Program-made: the position numbers and the translations under genes | The notes under the pieces: model-generated | Seen by the model: only the letters and a program-made list of their open reading frames with translations | Told to the model about the DNA's origin: nothing | The model's database searches: none | Shown here: one piece after another, positions 50,439 to 59,473 of the stretch | Position numbering within the stretch: position 1 is the stretch's first letter | Layout of the letters: the number at the start of each line of letters is the position of its first letter | Source: DASXMT01 sp963812965 | Lineage (GTDB): Bacteria > Actinomycetota > Acidimicrobiia > Acidimicrobiales > RAAP-2 | Reading direction: 5' to 3' | Length of the DNA stretch: 64,000 nucleotides | Assembly (NCBI GenBank): GCA_963812965.1 | Contig: CAWEXG010000006.1 | Span: 248,001 to 312,000 of the forward strand

Positions 50439-51535
50439 GTGCCCACGGTACGACCAGCCACCCCACTCGGGCCGGTCGGACTCATCCTCCCGACCTTTCC
50501 CCAAGCCATATCTCCAGCGTGGTCTGCGACTTCTTCCAGTGGCACCGCCACAGGCGCTGGTGACGCGGCCATCGACCCGATCACCGAGCTCGCCACACTG
50601 TGCCGGCGAGCAGAAGATCTCGGCGCCGATGCCCTCTGGGCCACCGACCACCTCTTCTGGCACACCCCCGTGCTCGAATGCATGACAGCGCTCACCGTGG
50701 CCGCCACCGCTACGACACGAGCCATTCTGGGCACCTGCGTCGTCCAGCTCCCCTTGCGCCAGGCACCGGCGGTGGCCAAGCAGGCAGCGTCACTGCAGCT
50801 GTTGACCCGAGGCCGCGTCGTCTTGGGCGTCGGCGTGGGAAGTCATCCCGGTGAATACCAAGTGTCGGGGATCGAGTACGCCACGAGAGGTCGTCAGCTG
50901 GACAGAGGGATCGCCGAGCTCCGCCGATCATGGGCGTCCGGTGAGGGTAAAACCGCCGGCAACCTCTCGGCCGGAGCCGGTGAGACCGGAGCTGGTGAGA
51001 CCGGAGCCGGTGAGACCGGAGCCGATGAGACCGAGCCGGAGACCGATCGAGAGCCGCAGCCGATAAGACCGCAGCCGATGCAGCAGCCCGCTACCTCCAG
51101 CTTCCGGCGCCCGCCCCCATCCCGATCTGGGTGGGTGGCTCCTCCGAAGTGGCGCTCCGCCGAGCGGCGGCACTGGCCGACGGCTGGATGCCGATGTTCC
51201 TCACCGAACAGGAGTACGCCGCCGCCCTGGACCGGCTGGCCAAGGAGATCGACCGGGCCGGGCGCCCGGCCGGCGCGGTGACACCGACGATCGTCCTGTT
51301 CGTCTCCATCGACGACGACAGGAACGAGGCTCTTCGACGGGGCACGGCGTGGATGTCCTCGCTGTACGGGATCCCGGCCAAGGCGTTCGCTCGTCACCTG
51401 ATCACCGGGAACGCCGAGTCGGTGGCCAACACCGTCACCTCCTACCGGGACGCCGGCGCCGAGCACGTCGCCGTCTACATCACCGCCGATGAGCCGCTGG
51501 TGCAGTTCGACCGCCTCATGGCCGCCCTCCGATAG
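50439..51535 (+). CDS. LLM-class (luciferase-like, probably F420-dependent) oxidoreductase (one frameshift)
   Basis: Begins with GTG at 50439: VPTVRPATPLGPVGLILPTF. The TIM-barrel core shows LATLCRRAEDLGADALWATD, LECMTALTVAAT, LGTCVVQLPLR and LLTRGRVVLGVGVGSHPGEY, the usual bacterial luciferase-family pattern. Residues about 180-200 are a 15-bp-unit insertion (GAGETGAGETGAGETGA) that lies where the family has its variable loop. The frame slips near 51100-51130, after which GGSSEVALRRAAALADGWMP and the C-terminal part continue to 51535. In Actinobacteria many such enzymes use cofactor F420; substrate unknown. Confidence 0.82.
50975..51050 (+). repeat. 15-bp tandem repeat inside the LLM oxidoreductase gene
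   Basis: About four units of GGAGCCGGTGAGACC (with variants) encode repeats of G-A-G-E-T. Like the repeat in the GT4 gene, the unit is a multiple of three. Confidence 0.8.
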
Positions 51536-51567
51536 CAACGACAGAGAGAACGACAGTAAGGACGTCA

Positions 51568-52734
51568 ATGGAGCGCTTCGCACACATCACCGGTATGGGC
51601 ATCACCCCGATGAACCGCCGTGACCGCACCATCGAGGACATGGCCCACCAGGTTGTCGCCGACGCCGTCGCCGACGCCGGCCTGGACCCGGCCGATGTCG
51701 CCCTGGTGGTGTTCGGCAATGCCACCGCCGGCCGGCTCCTGAACCAGGGGTGCATCCGCGGTCAGTCGTTCCTGAAACAAGCCGGCCTGCGCAACGCCGG
51801 GATCATCAACGTCGACAACTCGTGCGCCGGCGGCTCCTCAGCCCTGCACATGGCCAGATTGGCCACGGTGGCCGAAGGGGGTCCGGTGCTGGCCGTCGGC
51901 GTCGAGAAGATGTGGACTGGTGACCGCGCCGCCACCATCGCCGGGATCGAGGACGGTGTACCTCTCCCCGACAGGATCCGGATGCACGAGCATCTCGAGA
52001 ACCCGGCCGGATCGGTGTTGATGGGCCTCAACGCCACCTGGACACTCATCCAGATGGAAGAGCGGGGGGCCACGCCGGAACAGTTCGCCACCACCGCGGT
52101 CAAGGCCCGCCGCCACGCCGCCCGCAACCCGTTCGCCCAGTTCCAGTCGGAGGTCACCGTCGAGGAGGTGCTGGCGTCGAGCCCGATCGCCGGCCCGCTG
52201 ACCAGGCTCATGTGCTCGTCGTTCACCGATGGCGCCGCCGCCGTCGTCCTGGTCGACAAGCCCACACCGGGTGCACCGAAGATCCTGAGCAGCACCGTTC
52301 GCTCCGGCAACGGCGATATCGACTACCACGAGCGCCTGGCCGAGACCGCCGCTGCCGCCTGGGACAGTTCCGGCGTGGGCCCCGAGGACATCGATGTGGT
52401 GGAGCTGCACGACGCCACCGCTGCCGAGGAGCTCTACGCCCTCGAGTCGCTCGGCTTCTATAAACCGGGCGATGCCGGCCCGGCCACAGTGGGCGGCGAC
52501 ACGTCGGTGGGCGGCCAGGGTGTGACCGTCAACCCCTCGGGTGGTCTGGTGGGCAGGGGGCATCCCCTGGGCGCCACCGGGCTGGCTCAGGTGGTGGAGC
52601 TGGCCAACCAGCTGCGAGGTCGCTCGGGAGACCGTCAGGTACCGGGGGCCCGATTGGCGGCCGCCGCCAACACCGGTGGCATCATCGGCAGCGATGCGGC
52701 GTTCATCGGAATCCACGTGCTCGAGGCCGGCTGA
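51568..52734 (+). CDS. thiolase-family protein (SCP2-type thiolase / lipid-transfer-like)
   Basis: Intact 388-residue thiolase fold. The nucleophile cysteine is in VDNSCAGGSSALHMA (about residue 88), the histidine pattern in VELHDATAAEELYA, and the C-terminal loop in NPSGGLVGRGHPLGATGLAQ. The final active-site CxG of degradative thiolases is replaced (AAANTGGIIGSDAA), as in the SCP2/lipid-transfer subgroup often found with steroid or branched-lipid catabolism. It is followed directly by a KAS III gene whose ATG starts one base after its stop. Confidence 0.86.
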   Translation: MERFAHITGMGITPMNRRDRTIEDMAHQVVADAVADAGLDPADVALVVFGNATAGRLLNQGCIRGQSFLKQAGLRNAGIINVDNSCAGGSSALHMARLATVAEGGPVLAVGVEKMWTGDRAATIAGIEDGVPLPDRIRMHEHLENPAGSVLMGLNATWTLIQMEERGATPEQFATTAVKARRHAARNPFAQFQSEVTVEEVLASSPIAGPLTRLMCSSFTDGAAAVVLVDKPTPGAPKILSSTVRSGNGDIDYHERLAETAAAAWDSSGVGPEDIDVVELHDATAAEELYALESLGFYKPGDAGPATVGGDTSVGGQGVTVNPSGGLVGRGHPLGATGLAQVVELANQLRGRSGDRQVPGARLAAAANTGGIIGSDAAFIGIHVLEAG

Positions 52735-53673
52735 ATGATCCCTCCTGCTCGTGGTGGAGTCATCACAGGATGGGGCATCGCCGTCCCGGACAAGATCCTG
52801 ACCAACGAGGATCTGTCGGCGACCCTCGACACGAACGACGCGTGGATCGTCGAACGCACCGGGATCCGGGAACGCCATATCGGGGGCACCACCTCGGGGC
52901 TGGCCATCGAGGCGGGGCTCGCAGCACTGGAGCGAGCCGGACGGCGGCCTGACGAGATCGACACGGTGATCCTGGCCACCACTACGCCCGACGGCATCGT
53001 GCCGGGAACGTCGGCGACCGTGCAGCACGGCATCGGGGTGCCGGGGGGCGCCTTCGACGTGAACGCGGCGTGCTCCGGCTTCGTCTACGGCCTGGCCGTG
53101 GCCCACGGGCTGCTGGCCATCGGAGCCGAACGGCTGCTGCTCATCGGTTCGGAGACCCTCAGCCGGATCACCGACTGGGACGATCGATCGTTGGCGGTGC
53201 TGGTGGGCGACGGCGCCGGCGCCGTGGTGCTGGAGGCGACCGACGGGCCTGGACAGCTCCTGTCCTGGAACCTGAACTCCGACGGTTCGCTCCGTCACCT
53301 CCTCAAGTGCGACCACGGCGGGTTCCTCTATATGGACGGCAAGGAGATCTTCCGCAAGGCCGTCCGGGTGGTGGTCGAGTCGGCAGAGAAGGCCATCGCC
53401 GATGCCGGTCTCACCGCCGCCGACATCGACCTGTTAGTTCCCCACCAGGCCAACCTCCGCATCATCTCTGCCGCCTGCCAGCGCCTCGGCATCCCCGAGG
53501 AGAAGGCGGTGGTGGTCATCGACCGGTACGGCAACACCTCGTCGGCCTCCATCCCCCTGGCGTTGGCGGATGCCTTGGAGACCGGCAGGTTGGCCGACGG
53601 GGACCGAGTACTGCTCACCGGGTTCGGTGGCGGGATGACCTGGGCCAGTGCCGTGCTGCGCTGGGGAGGCTGA
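52735..53673 (+). CDS. fabH: 3-oxoacyl-ACP synthase III family protein
   Basis: Intact 312-residue KAS III with the full catalytic triad: Cys in FDVNAACSGFVYGLA, His in VPHQANLRI and Asn in DRYGNTSSASIPLAL. The start GWGIAVPDKILTNEDLSATL and ERTGIRERHI are typical of FabH. Role: condensing acetyl-CoA or another acyl-CoA with malonyl-ACP to begin fatty acid or polyketide synthesis. The coupled thiolase gene could also point to a pathway-specific KAS III-like enzyme, so the symbol is a best fit. Confidence 0.87.
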   Translation: MIPPARGGVITGWGIAVPDKILTNEDLSATLDTNDAWIVERTGIRERHIGGTTSGLAIEAGLAALERAGRRPDEIDTVILATTTPDGIVPGTSATVQHGIGVPGGAFDVNAACSGFVYGLAVAHGLLAIGAERLLLIGSETLSRITDWDDRSLAVLVGDGAGAVVLEATDGPGQLLSWNLNSDGSLRHLLKCDHGGFLYMDGKEIFRKAVRVVVESAEKAIADAGLTAADIDLLVPHQANLRIISAACQRLGIPEEKAVVVIDRYGNTSSASIPLALADALETGRLADGDRVLLTGFGGGMTWASAVLRWGG

Positions 53674-53682
53674 GAGAAAATC

Positions 53683-54636
53683 GTGTCCGAGAAGACCGTG
53701 CCTGAGGGCAGTAGCAGTCACCGTACGGCTCCCCCGGCTCCTGCATTGGTGGTTCTGGCCGCAGGCGCAGCCCGCCGCTACGGCGGCTGCAAGCCCCTGG
53801 CCCCGGTCGGCCCATCCGGTGAAGCGGTCATCGACCTGTTGGTCAGCGACGCCATCGCTGCCGGCTTCGGTGACATCGTTCTGGTACTCCACCCCGAGAC
53901 CGGGCCGGCGATCCGCTACCACGTGGAGCGCTGCTGGCCCTTGTCCGTCGACGTCGACTTCGTCGAGCAGCGGCTGCCCCTGGGAACAACCCATGCCGCC
54001 CTGGCAGCTCGGCCGGCCCTTCCGACCGGAAGCAGCTTCGCCATCGTCAACAGCGATGACGTGTACGGCATCCCTGCACTCAGCCTCCTCCGTTCTCACC
54101 TCGTCACCACCGTCGACGAGCACGCGCTGGTCGGGTTCCGTCTCCACAACACGGTGGTCACCAACGACCCGGTGACCCGAGGGATCTGCGAGGTCGACGG
54201 CAGTGGGCTGCTCGTGGCCATGACCGAGCGACGACAGGTCTCACCAATCGGCGACGGCGAGAGCTTCGTCAGCCACGACGGGCTTCAACCCGACAAGCTC
54301 GCCGGTGACCTCCCCGTCTCGGTCAACCTGTGGGGATTTCAGGCGGACATCTGGGACGTCCTCCAGGCGGCCATGGACGCGTCCGGCCTCGACGAGAACG
54401 CCATGATCGCTCAGATCGCCGACGGTATCGACGTGCCCAAGGCAGAGGTGCTGCTCCCCGAGGTGATCGGCGAGATGATGCAGACGGGCACCGGTCGCCC
54501 GGTCCGGGTGCTCGACACGGACACGCGCTGCATCGGAGTCACCCATGCGAACGACCTCCCCGTGGTCCAAGCCGAGCTGTCCCGGCAAGTGGCGATGGGG
54601 GTCCGTCCCGGCCGGTTGTGGGGCTCGAGACCCTGA
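53683..54636 (+). CDS. sugar-nucleotide-type nucleotidyltransferase
   Basis: A 317-residue NTP-transferase. LVVLAAGAARRYGGCKPLAP is the N-terminal nucleotide-binding loop (family G-x-G-x-R ... K), FAIVNSDDVYGIPALSLL supplies the metal-binding aspartate region, and VNLWGFQADIWDVLQAAMD follows. It starts with GTG nine bases after fabH. Such proteins make NDP-sugars or similar activated groups; the product is not evident. Confidence 0.8.
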   Translation: MSEKTVPEGSSSHRTAPPAPALVVLAAGAARRYGGCKPLAPVGPSGEAVIDLLVSDAIAAGFGDIVLVLHPETGPAIRYHVERCWPLSVDVDFVEQRLPLGTTHAALAARPALPTGSSFAIVNSDDVYGIPALSLLRSHLVTTVDEHALVGFRLHNTVVTNDPVTRGICEVDGSGLLVAMTERRQVSPIGDGESFVSHDGLQPDKLAGDLPVSVNLWGFQADIWDVLQAAMDASGLDENAMIAQIADGIDVPKAEVLLPEVIGEMMQTGTGRPVRVLDTDTRCIGVTHANDLPVVQAELSRQVAMGVRPGRLWGSRP

Positions 54637-54716
54637 CCGAGTCAGGTCCGCCGGCTGACGGGTCGGGTTCCAGAGGAACCGAGGTGCCCCGGTAGGCTGC
54701 AGTCAAGGCGAAAACG

Positions 54717-55691
54717 ATGACACGGACACGACGACTCACCTACAGCCTCGCTCTCAACATCGTCCTCGTCGCTGTGCAGATCGTGTTCGGTCTCACCGCC
54801 CACTCGGTCGGCCTGCTGTCCGATGCCGGTCACAACCTCACCGACGTCGCTGCTCTGGTCCTGTCGTTGGTCGCTGTCCGGTTCGCGCTTCGTCCACCCA
54901 GCGCCGAGCGCTCGTACGGGAACCACCGAGCCACGATCCTGGCCGCGCTGGCCAATGCGGCCGCCATCGCAGCGGTCACCGTGGTCATCGTGGTCGAGAG
55001 CGTCCGCCGCCTCGAGCATCCCCAGGCAGTCCATGCCGGCGTCGTCGTGATCGTGGCCGCAGCTGCCATGGCAGCCAACGGGCTGGCCGCCCTCCTGCTG
55101 CGGGACGGCTCGCACGACCTGAACATGCGCTCCGCCTTCGTGCACATGCTCGGAGACATGCTGGCCTCGGCAGCGGTCGTCATCGCCGGCGTCGTGCTCC
55201 TGTTCGCCCCCAACGCCACCTGGTTGGACCCGACCGCCGGCTTGGTGGTGGCAGCGATCATCGTCTTCGAGGCGGTCGGCGTCTTCAGGGGCAGCGTGTC
55301 CATCCTGTTGGAGTCCACTCCTTCCGACGTCGATCTGGCCTCGCTGACCTCCACCATGGCCACGACGGACGGAGTCGCCGAGGTGCACGATCTCCACGTG
55401 TGGAGCTTGTCCAGCGAGGTGCGAGCGCTCTCCGCACACCTGGTGCTGACCGGCCATCCCACTCTGGAAGAGGCACAGGTGGTGGGCGAGCGGGTCAAGC
55501 GGGCCATCGCCGAACCGTTCGCCATCGCCCACAGCACGCTGGAGCTCGAGTGTGAACGGTGTGTCGACGAGGGTGATCCGTGCTTGATGGAGGGTTCCGA
55601 AGCTGCTGTCGCCTCTTCTGCTGCTTCCTCTGCTCCCACCCCCGTCACCTCCTCTGGGACGGTCTCTGCCGCCTCCACCACGCAACGCTGA
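54717..55691 (+). CDS. cation diffusion facilitator (CDF) metal efflux transporter
   Basis: A 324-residue membrane protein with six helices. Metal-site motifs HNLTD (in LLSDAGHNLTDVAALVL) and HMLGD (in RSAFVHMLGDMLASAAVV) match the zinc/cobalt CDF family (H-x3-D and H-x3-D). A cytoplasmic C-terminal domain follows (VAEVHDLHVWSLSSEVRALS). The end is a Ser/Thr/Ala-rich tail after a pair of cysteines (ECERCVDEGDPC) that may bind metal. Confidence 0.9.
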   Translation: MTRTRRLTYSLALNIVLVAVQIVFGLTAHSVGLLSDAGHNLTDVAALVLSLVAVRFALRPPSAERSYGNHRATILAALANAAAIAAVTVVIVVESVRRLEHPQAVHAGVVVIVAAAAMAANGLAALLLRDGSHDLNMRSAFVHMLGDMLASAAVVIAGVVLLFAPNATWLDPTAGLVVAAIIVFEAVGVFRGSVSILLESTPSDVDLASLTSTMATTDGVAEVHDLHVWSLSSEVRALSAHLVLTGHPTLEEAQVVGERVKRAIAEPFAIAHSTLELECERCVDEGDPCLMEGSEAAVASSAASSAPTPVTSSGTVSAASTTQR

Positions 55692-56188
55692 CCCCACTGG
55701 ACTGGGTGCAGCAGGTTGGGTGCGACAGGTTGGGCGGCCTGGACCTGGACTCGCCGTGAACGAGTGCGAACGTCACCGGACACGGCGCGGAGCGGACCCC
55801 GGACGCGCAGCGGTCCCGAGCAACTGGACGGACTAGCCGCCCGAGCTTCTCGGGACCGTGTGCTCGGTGAGCCCGGAATGCCGTACCGGATCGTGTCGGA
55901 CGAACCGGACACGGTTACCGGCTCGTTGCATCCTTGCGGACACATCGACTCGGCACCGGACCACCTTCGAGAGACTTCCGATCCATCCGTTTCCGGCGGC
56001 TCGTTGGCCTCTCGATTGAGGGTTACTCTGCGCCTTCGTCGACCGAGAATCAAGAGGTTTTGACGAAATCCCGAGCTTGTCCCCACCTTTTTCAGGAGAT
56101 CCCCAGCCGTGAGGCGGCTGTCCACAATTTGATCCCCAACTGCTCCCCAGCTGCTCGTGGCAGATCGGGCGACCCGGAGGTCAACCAG
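55692..56188. other. intergenic region, no gene supported
   Basis: Nearly 500 bases between convergent genes. An open frame at 55716-56063 has no family resemblance and an Arg/Ser-rich composition of a shadow. I see no tRNA or large repeat. Confidence 0.5.
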
Positions 56189-57833
56189 CTACAGATGCGA
56201 CCCGCTGCATGTGGATGCCTTGATGGAGACCGACACCGACGGCGCATCGCTGTTGTTGGCGATGAGCAGATGCGAGGCGCCGGGCTTCGAGAGGATCGTC
56301 CCGCCGACAACACTGGCGCAGTAGCCGTGTGGGTAGTGCACGGCCAACGGCACGAAGACGACCGTGGGGGCCGAGATCTTCGGTTTCGGGATGTAGAGCA
56401 GATGGAACTCAGCGGTCTTCGGATCGAAGGAGAACGAGACCGGTGTACCCGCCACCGCTTGCGGATAGGCCCGGGACAGCGAACTTGACCGTCGGGGCCA
56501 GCTGGCCGGTCGGCGACACCAGCGCCTCGTCCGAGCTTCCGGTCGGGTCGTCGTAGTACTTCCACGCCCAGTACGTCCACCCGAGCTGCAGCTCATCGGC
56601 GTCCGCAGTCAGCTGGGTCATCAGTGGTTCGCTGTCCGTGGCTCCGAACTCGCTCATGAACCACGCCGGTCCCTCCGGCTGCTTCGCGCTGGCGATGTCG
56701 GGACGCTCCTCGCTCCGGTGGACCATGGTCCGCATCTCTTGAGCAGCGCAGGCGTCGAGATCGGTGGGATCCCCAGTGACCCCGCTCCGCAACCCGCAGT
56801 AGTCGTGGAAGTTGAAGACCAGGCCGCTGAAGTCCATCGGCCCGATGTCGTTGGCGTGACCATGGTTGGAGAAGATGTCCGGTTCGAAGAAGACGAGGGC
56901 GTGCGGGTCTGCCGTCCGCAGCGTTTCGATCAGTCCTTCCTGCGGGTCGTCCGAAGGGCAAGTGAGCACCGATCCATCGACGATGCTCAGGCCCGGGTGG
57001 ACAGACCCGGTGTACAGACACTCGAGCCGGTTGGCCACCTCAGTTGTTCCCGGCAGCAGGCTCTTCGTAAACGGCTCGTTGATCGGGTCGAAGCCCACGA
57101 CCCAACGGTTGTTCTTGAAGTAGTCGGCGACTGTCTTCCACACCTCGATGTACTGACCTTGGAGATCGCCGACCACGTCGTTCTGCCAGAAGTGCGACTC
57201 GGCGGTGATCAGCCCCGGATCGTTGTAGGTGTTCGACCACCTCCCCGGCAGGATCTTGATGGGGTTCAGTCCAGTGCACACCGCCCATGGAGGAGCACCT
57301 TCACCCCCGAACTCCGAGCTGTAGACGTCCTCGTGCATGTCGAGCAACGTGTAGATGTGGTACTTGGCGAGAAGGTCGACCGTCTTGGCCACCTTGGCCA
57401 GGTATGCCGCCGCCACCTTGGCGTTGAACTGGTGCGGATCACGGGGGGTACCGGGAGAGCAGATGGCCGGGTTGTTGGGTCCGAGAGTTCCCGGTTCGAG
57501 CCCCTCCCAGATCACACCGAGACGGACGACGTTGAACCCCAGCTTGGCCATCTCCGCAGCATCGGACTGTGAGAAGTTCCACGGCTTTCCGGGATCGACA
57601 TACAGCTCATAGGGCGCTCGTTTGTACACGGCGTTGACGCCGCGCAGCAGGACGACCCGCCCTTTGCTGTCGGTGAGGTAGGGACCGGACGTTGCCGACA
57701 GGGAGCCCTGCACAGTGGCGTTCGCCGCCGGCACCTGAGGCCCAGAGGTGGCCACCAACCCGCCGATGACGCCGCCCGCTACGACGACCGTCACGATGAG
57801 AGCGATGACGAGCCGCCGACCTGTCATGCGCAT
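56189..57833 (-). CDS. glycoside hydrolase family 5, endoglycoceramidase-like (one frameshift)
   Basis: An exported or membrane-anchored beta-glycosidase of about 545 residues. The N-terminal helix (RRLVIALIVTVVVAGGVIGG) is a signal anchor. The GH5 barrel shows FNVVRLGVIWEGLEPG, LLDMHEDVYSSEFGGEGAPP, the acid/base glutamate in VGFDPINEPF, and the nucleophile glutamate in MSEFGATDSEP. The frame slips near 56480, and the next frame completes a beta-rich C-terminal domain (VSFSFDPKTAEFHLLYIPKP). The HED-WAV and NEPF context resembles endoglycoceramidases acting on glycolipids, found in some actinobacteria. Confidence 0.84.
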
Positions 57834-57877
57834 CGAGCCATGGTACCCAGACCCTGGTCACGACAAGCGCCGTCCGG

Positions 57878-59248
57878 TCAGCCGAGCACCGTGGTGACAG
57901 CCTCGGCCAGCACGTCGAGACCTTCGTCCAACAGCGCCTCGCCGATGGTGAGCGGGGGTAGCAGGCGGATGACGTTGCCCCACGTCCCACAGGTGAGGAC
58001 CACCACTCCTGCGGCAAGACAAGCTGCCGCGATCTCTCGCGCCGACTCGGCGTCCGGCTCGAGGGTCCCGGGCACGACCAGCTCGATGGCCTGCATCGCT
58101 CCCCTGCCCCGGACATCCCCGATCGCCGGGAACTGTGCCTGCAAGGCACCGAGACGGGTAGTCAGCTGCTCGCCGATCCGGACAGCAGCACCGGCCAGAT
58201 CGTGGCTTCGCATGAACTCGATGGAGGCCAAAGCGGCAGCGCACGCCACCGGGTTGCCACCGTAGGTGCCCCCGAGACCACCGGGGTGCACGGCAGCCAT
58301 CAGCTCTGCCCTGCCGGTCACCGCAGCCAGCGGCAACCCACCGGCGATGCCCTTGGCGGTGGTGACCAGATCGGGGACTATCCCTTCGTGGTCGCTGGCG
58401 AACCAGGCTCCGGTCCGGCAGAAGCCCGACTGGATCTCGTCCGCCACGAGCACGGCGCCGTTGTCGTGGCACCACGCTTCGATGGCAGGCAGGAAACCGG
58501 GGGCGGGCACGATGAACCCGCCTTCTCCCTGGATCGGCTCGATGAGCACGCAGGCGACGTTGTGAGCACCGACCTGTTTGTCCACTTGATCGAGGGCTCG
58601 ACGCGCCGCCTCGTCACCACTCATGTGCTCCGGGTCCCGGAACGGGTACGACATCGGCACCCGATAGACCTCCGGGGCAAAGGGCCCGAAGCCATCTTTG
58701 TAAGGCATGTTCTTCGCCGTGAGCGCCATCGTCAGGTTGGTCCGCCCGTGGTAAGCGTGATCGAAGACCACCACCGCTTGGCGTCGGGTGGCGTGACGGG
58801 CGATCTTCACCGCGTTCTCCACCGCCTCCGCCCCGGAGTTGAACAACGCGGACGTCTTGTCGTGGTCGCCGGGGGTCACGGCCGCCAGCTCCTCGCAGAC
58901 AGCGACGTACCCTTCGTAGGGCCCGACCATGAAACAGGTGTGAGCGAAGCGAGCCACTTGGATGTTGACCGCGTCGATGAGCTCGGGCACGGCATGACCG
59001 ACGCCGGTCACACCGATACCGGACCCGAGATCGATGAGCGAGTTGCCGTCGACGTCGACCAGGATGGCGCCCGACGCCTCGTCGATGTAGAGCGGCAGAA
59101 CAGAGCTCACGCCCGGAGCGACAGCGCTGCTCCGACGAGCCTGCAGTGCCCGAGAGCGGGGCCCGGGCAACTCGGTGACAATACGGCGCTGTTGGGTGAT
59201 CGGAGAGCCGGCACCGGCGACACGTGCGTGGGTCACGACACCGAACAT
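57878..59248 (-). CDS. gabT: 4-aminobutyrate aminotransferase family protein
   Basis: Intact class III PLP aminotransferase of about 456 residues. Features: LFNSGAEAVENAVKIARHAT, FDHAYHGRTNLTMALTAKNM, VLIEPIQGEGGFIVPAPGFL, DEIQSGFCRTGAWFA and the PLP lysine in TTAKGIAGGLPLA. GABA, beta-alanine or other omega-amino acids are possible donors; GabT is the best match. The ATG at 59248 (MFGVVTHARVAG) is chosen; an earlier start at 59284 is possible. The cassette C hairpin lies 50-90 bases upstream, so readthrough from C is likely blocked. Confidence 0.88.
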   Translation of the reverse strand: MFGVVTHARVAGAGSPITQQRRIVTELPGPRSRALQARRSSAVAPGVSSVLPLYIDEASGAILVDVDGNSLIDLGSGIGVTGVGHAVPELIDAVNIQVARFAHTCFMVGPYEGYVAVCEELAAVTPGDHDKTSALFNSGAEAVENAVKIARHATRRQAVVVFDHAYHGRTNLTMALTAKNMPYKDGFGPFAPEVYRVPMSYPFRDPEHMSGDEAARRALDQVDKQVGAHNVACVLIEPIQGEGGFIVPAPGFLPAIEAWCHDNGAVLVADEIQSGFCRTGAWFASDHEGIVPDLVTTAKGIAGGLPLAAVTGRAELMAAVHPGGLGGTYGGNPVACAAALASIEFMRSHDLAGAAVRIGEQLTTRLGALQAQFPAIGDVRGRGAMQAIELVVPGTLEPDAESAREIAAACLAAGVVVLTCGTWGNVIRLLPPLTIGEALLDEGLDVLAEAVTTVLG

Positions 59249-59294
59249 ACCGTCACAGTGAGGTGTGCAACCCAAATTGGTCACAGAACGAATA

Positions 59295-59335
59295 GTGTGG
59301 TCCCCCGTCCGGGGTTAGGGGGCGGGGGACCACAC
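59295..59335 (-). terminator. conserved 3-prime hairpin of cassette C
   Basis: Identical to the hairpin at 7115-7155, after cassette C and just upstream of gabT on the same strand. Confidence 0.7.
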
Positions 59336-59403
59336 ACTGTTGGCCGGTTCCCAGGCTGGTCGAGCTGGGTCCTGTGGCGATCTCTTGACACTGCTGGCCG
59401 TCC

Positions 59404-59452
59404 GGCCCGCTGTCCTTGGGCGCAAGAAACAAGCACCCCAGGAACAGCGACC
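59404..59452 (-). terminator. second 3-prime hairpin of cassette C
   Basis: Imperfect inverted repeat CTGTCCTTGGG/CCCCAGGAACAG, the counterpart of the perfect hairpin after B. Confidence 0.45.
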
Positions 59453-59473
59453 GCACGTCCTTCTTGGTTCTGT

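Noticed and set aside
55716..56063. Plus-strand frame of 115 codons between the CDF and GH5 genes
   Set aside because: Composition rich in Arg, Ser and Pro, no ribosome-binding site and no family resemblance.
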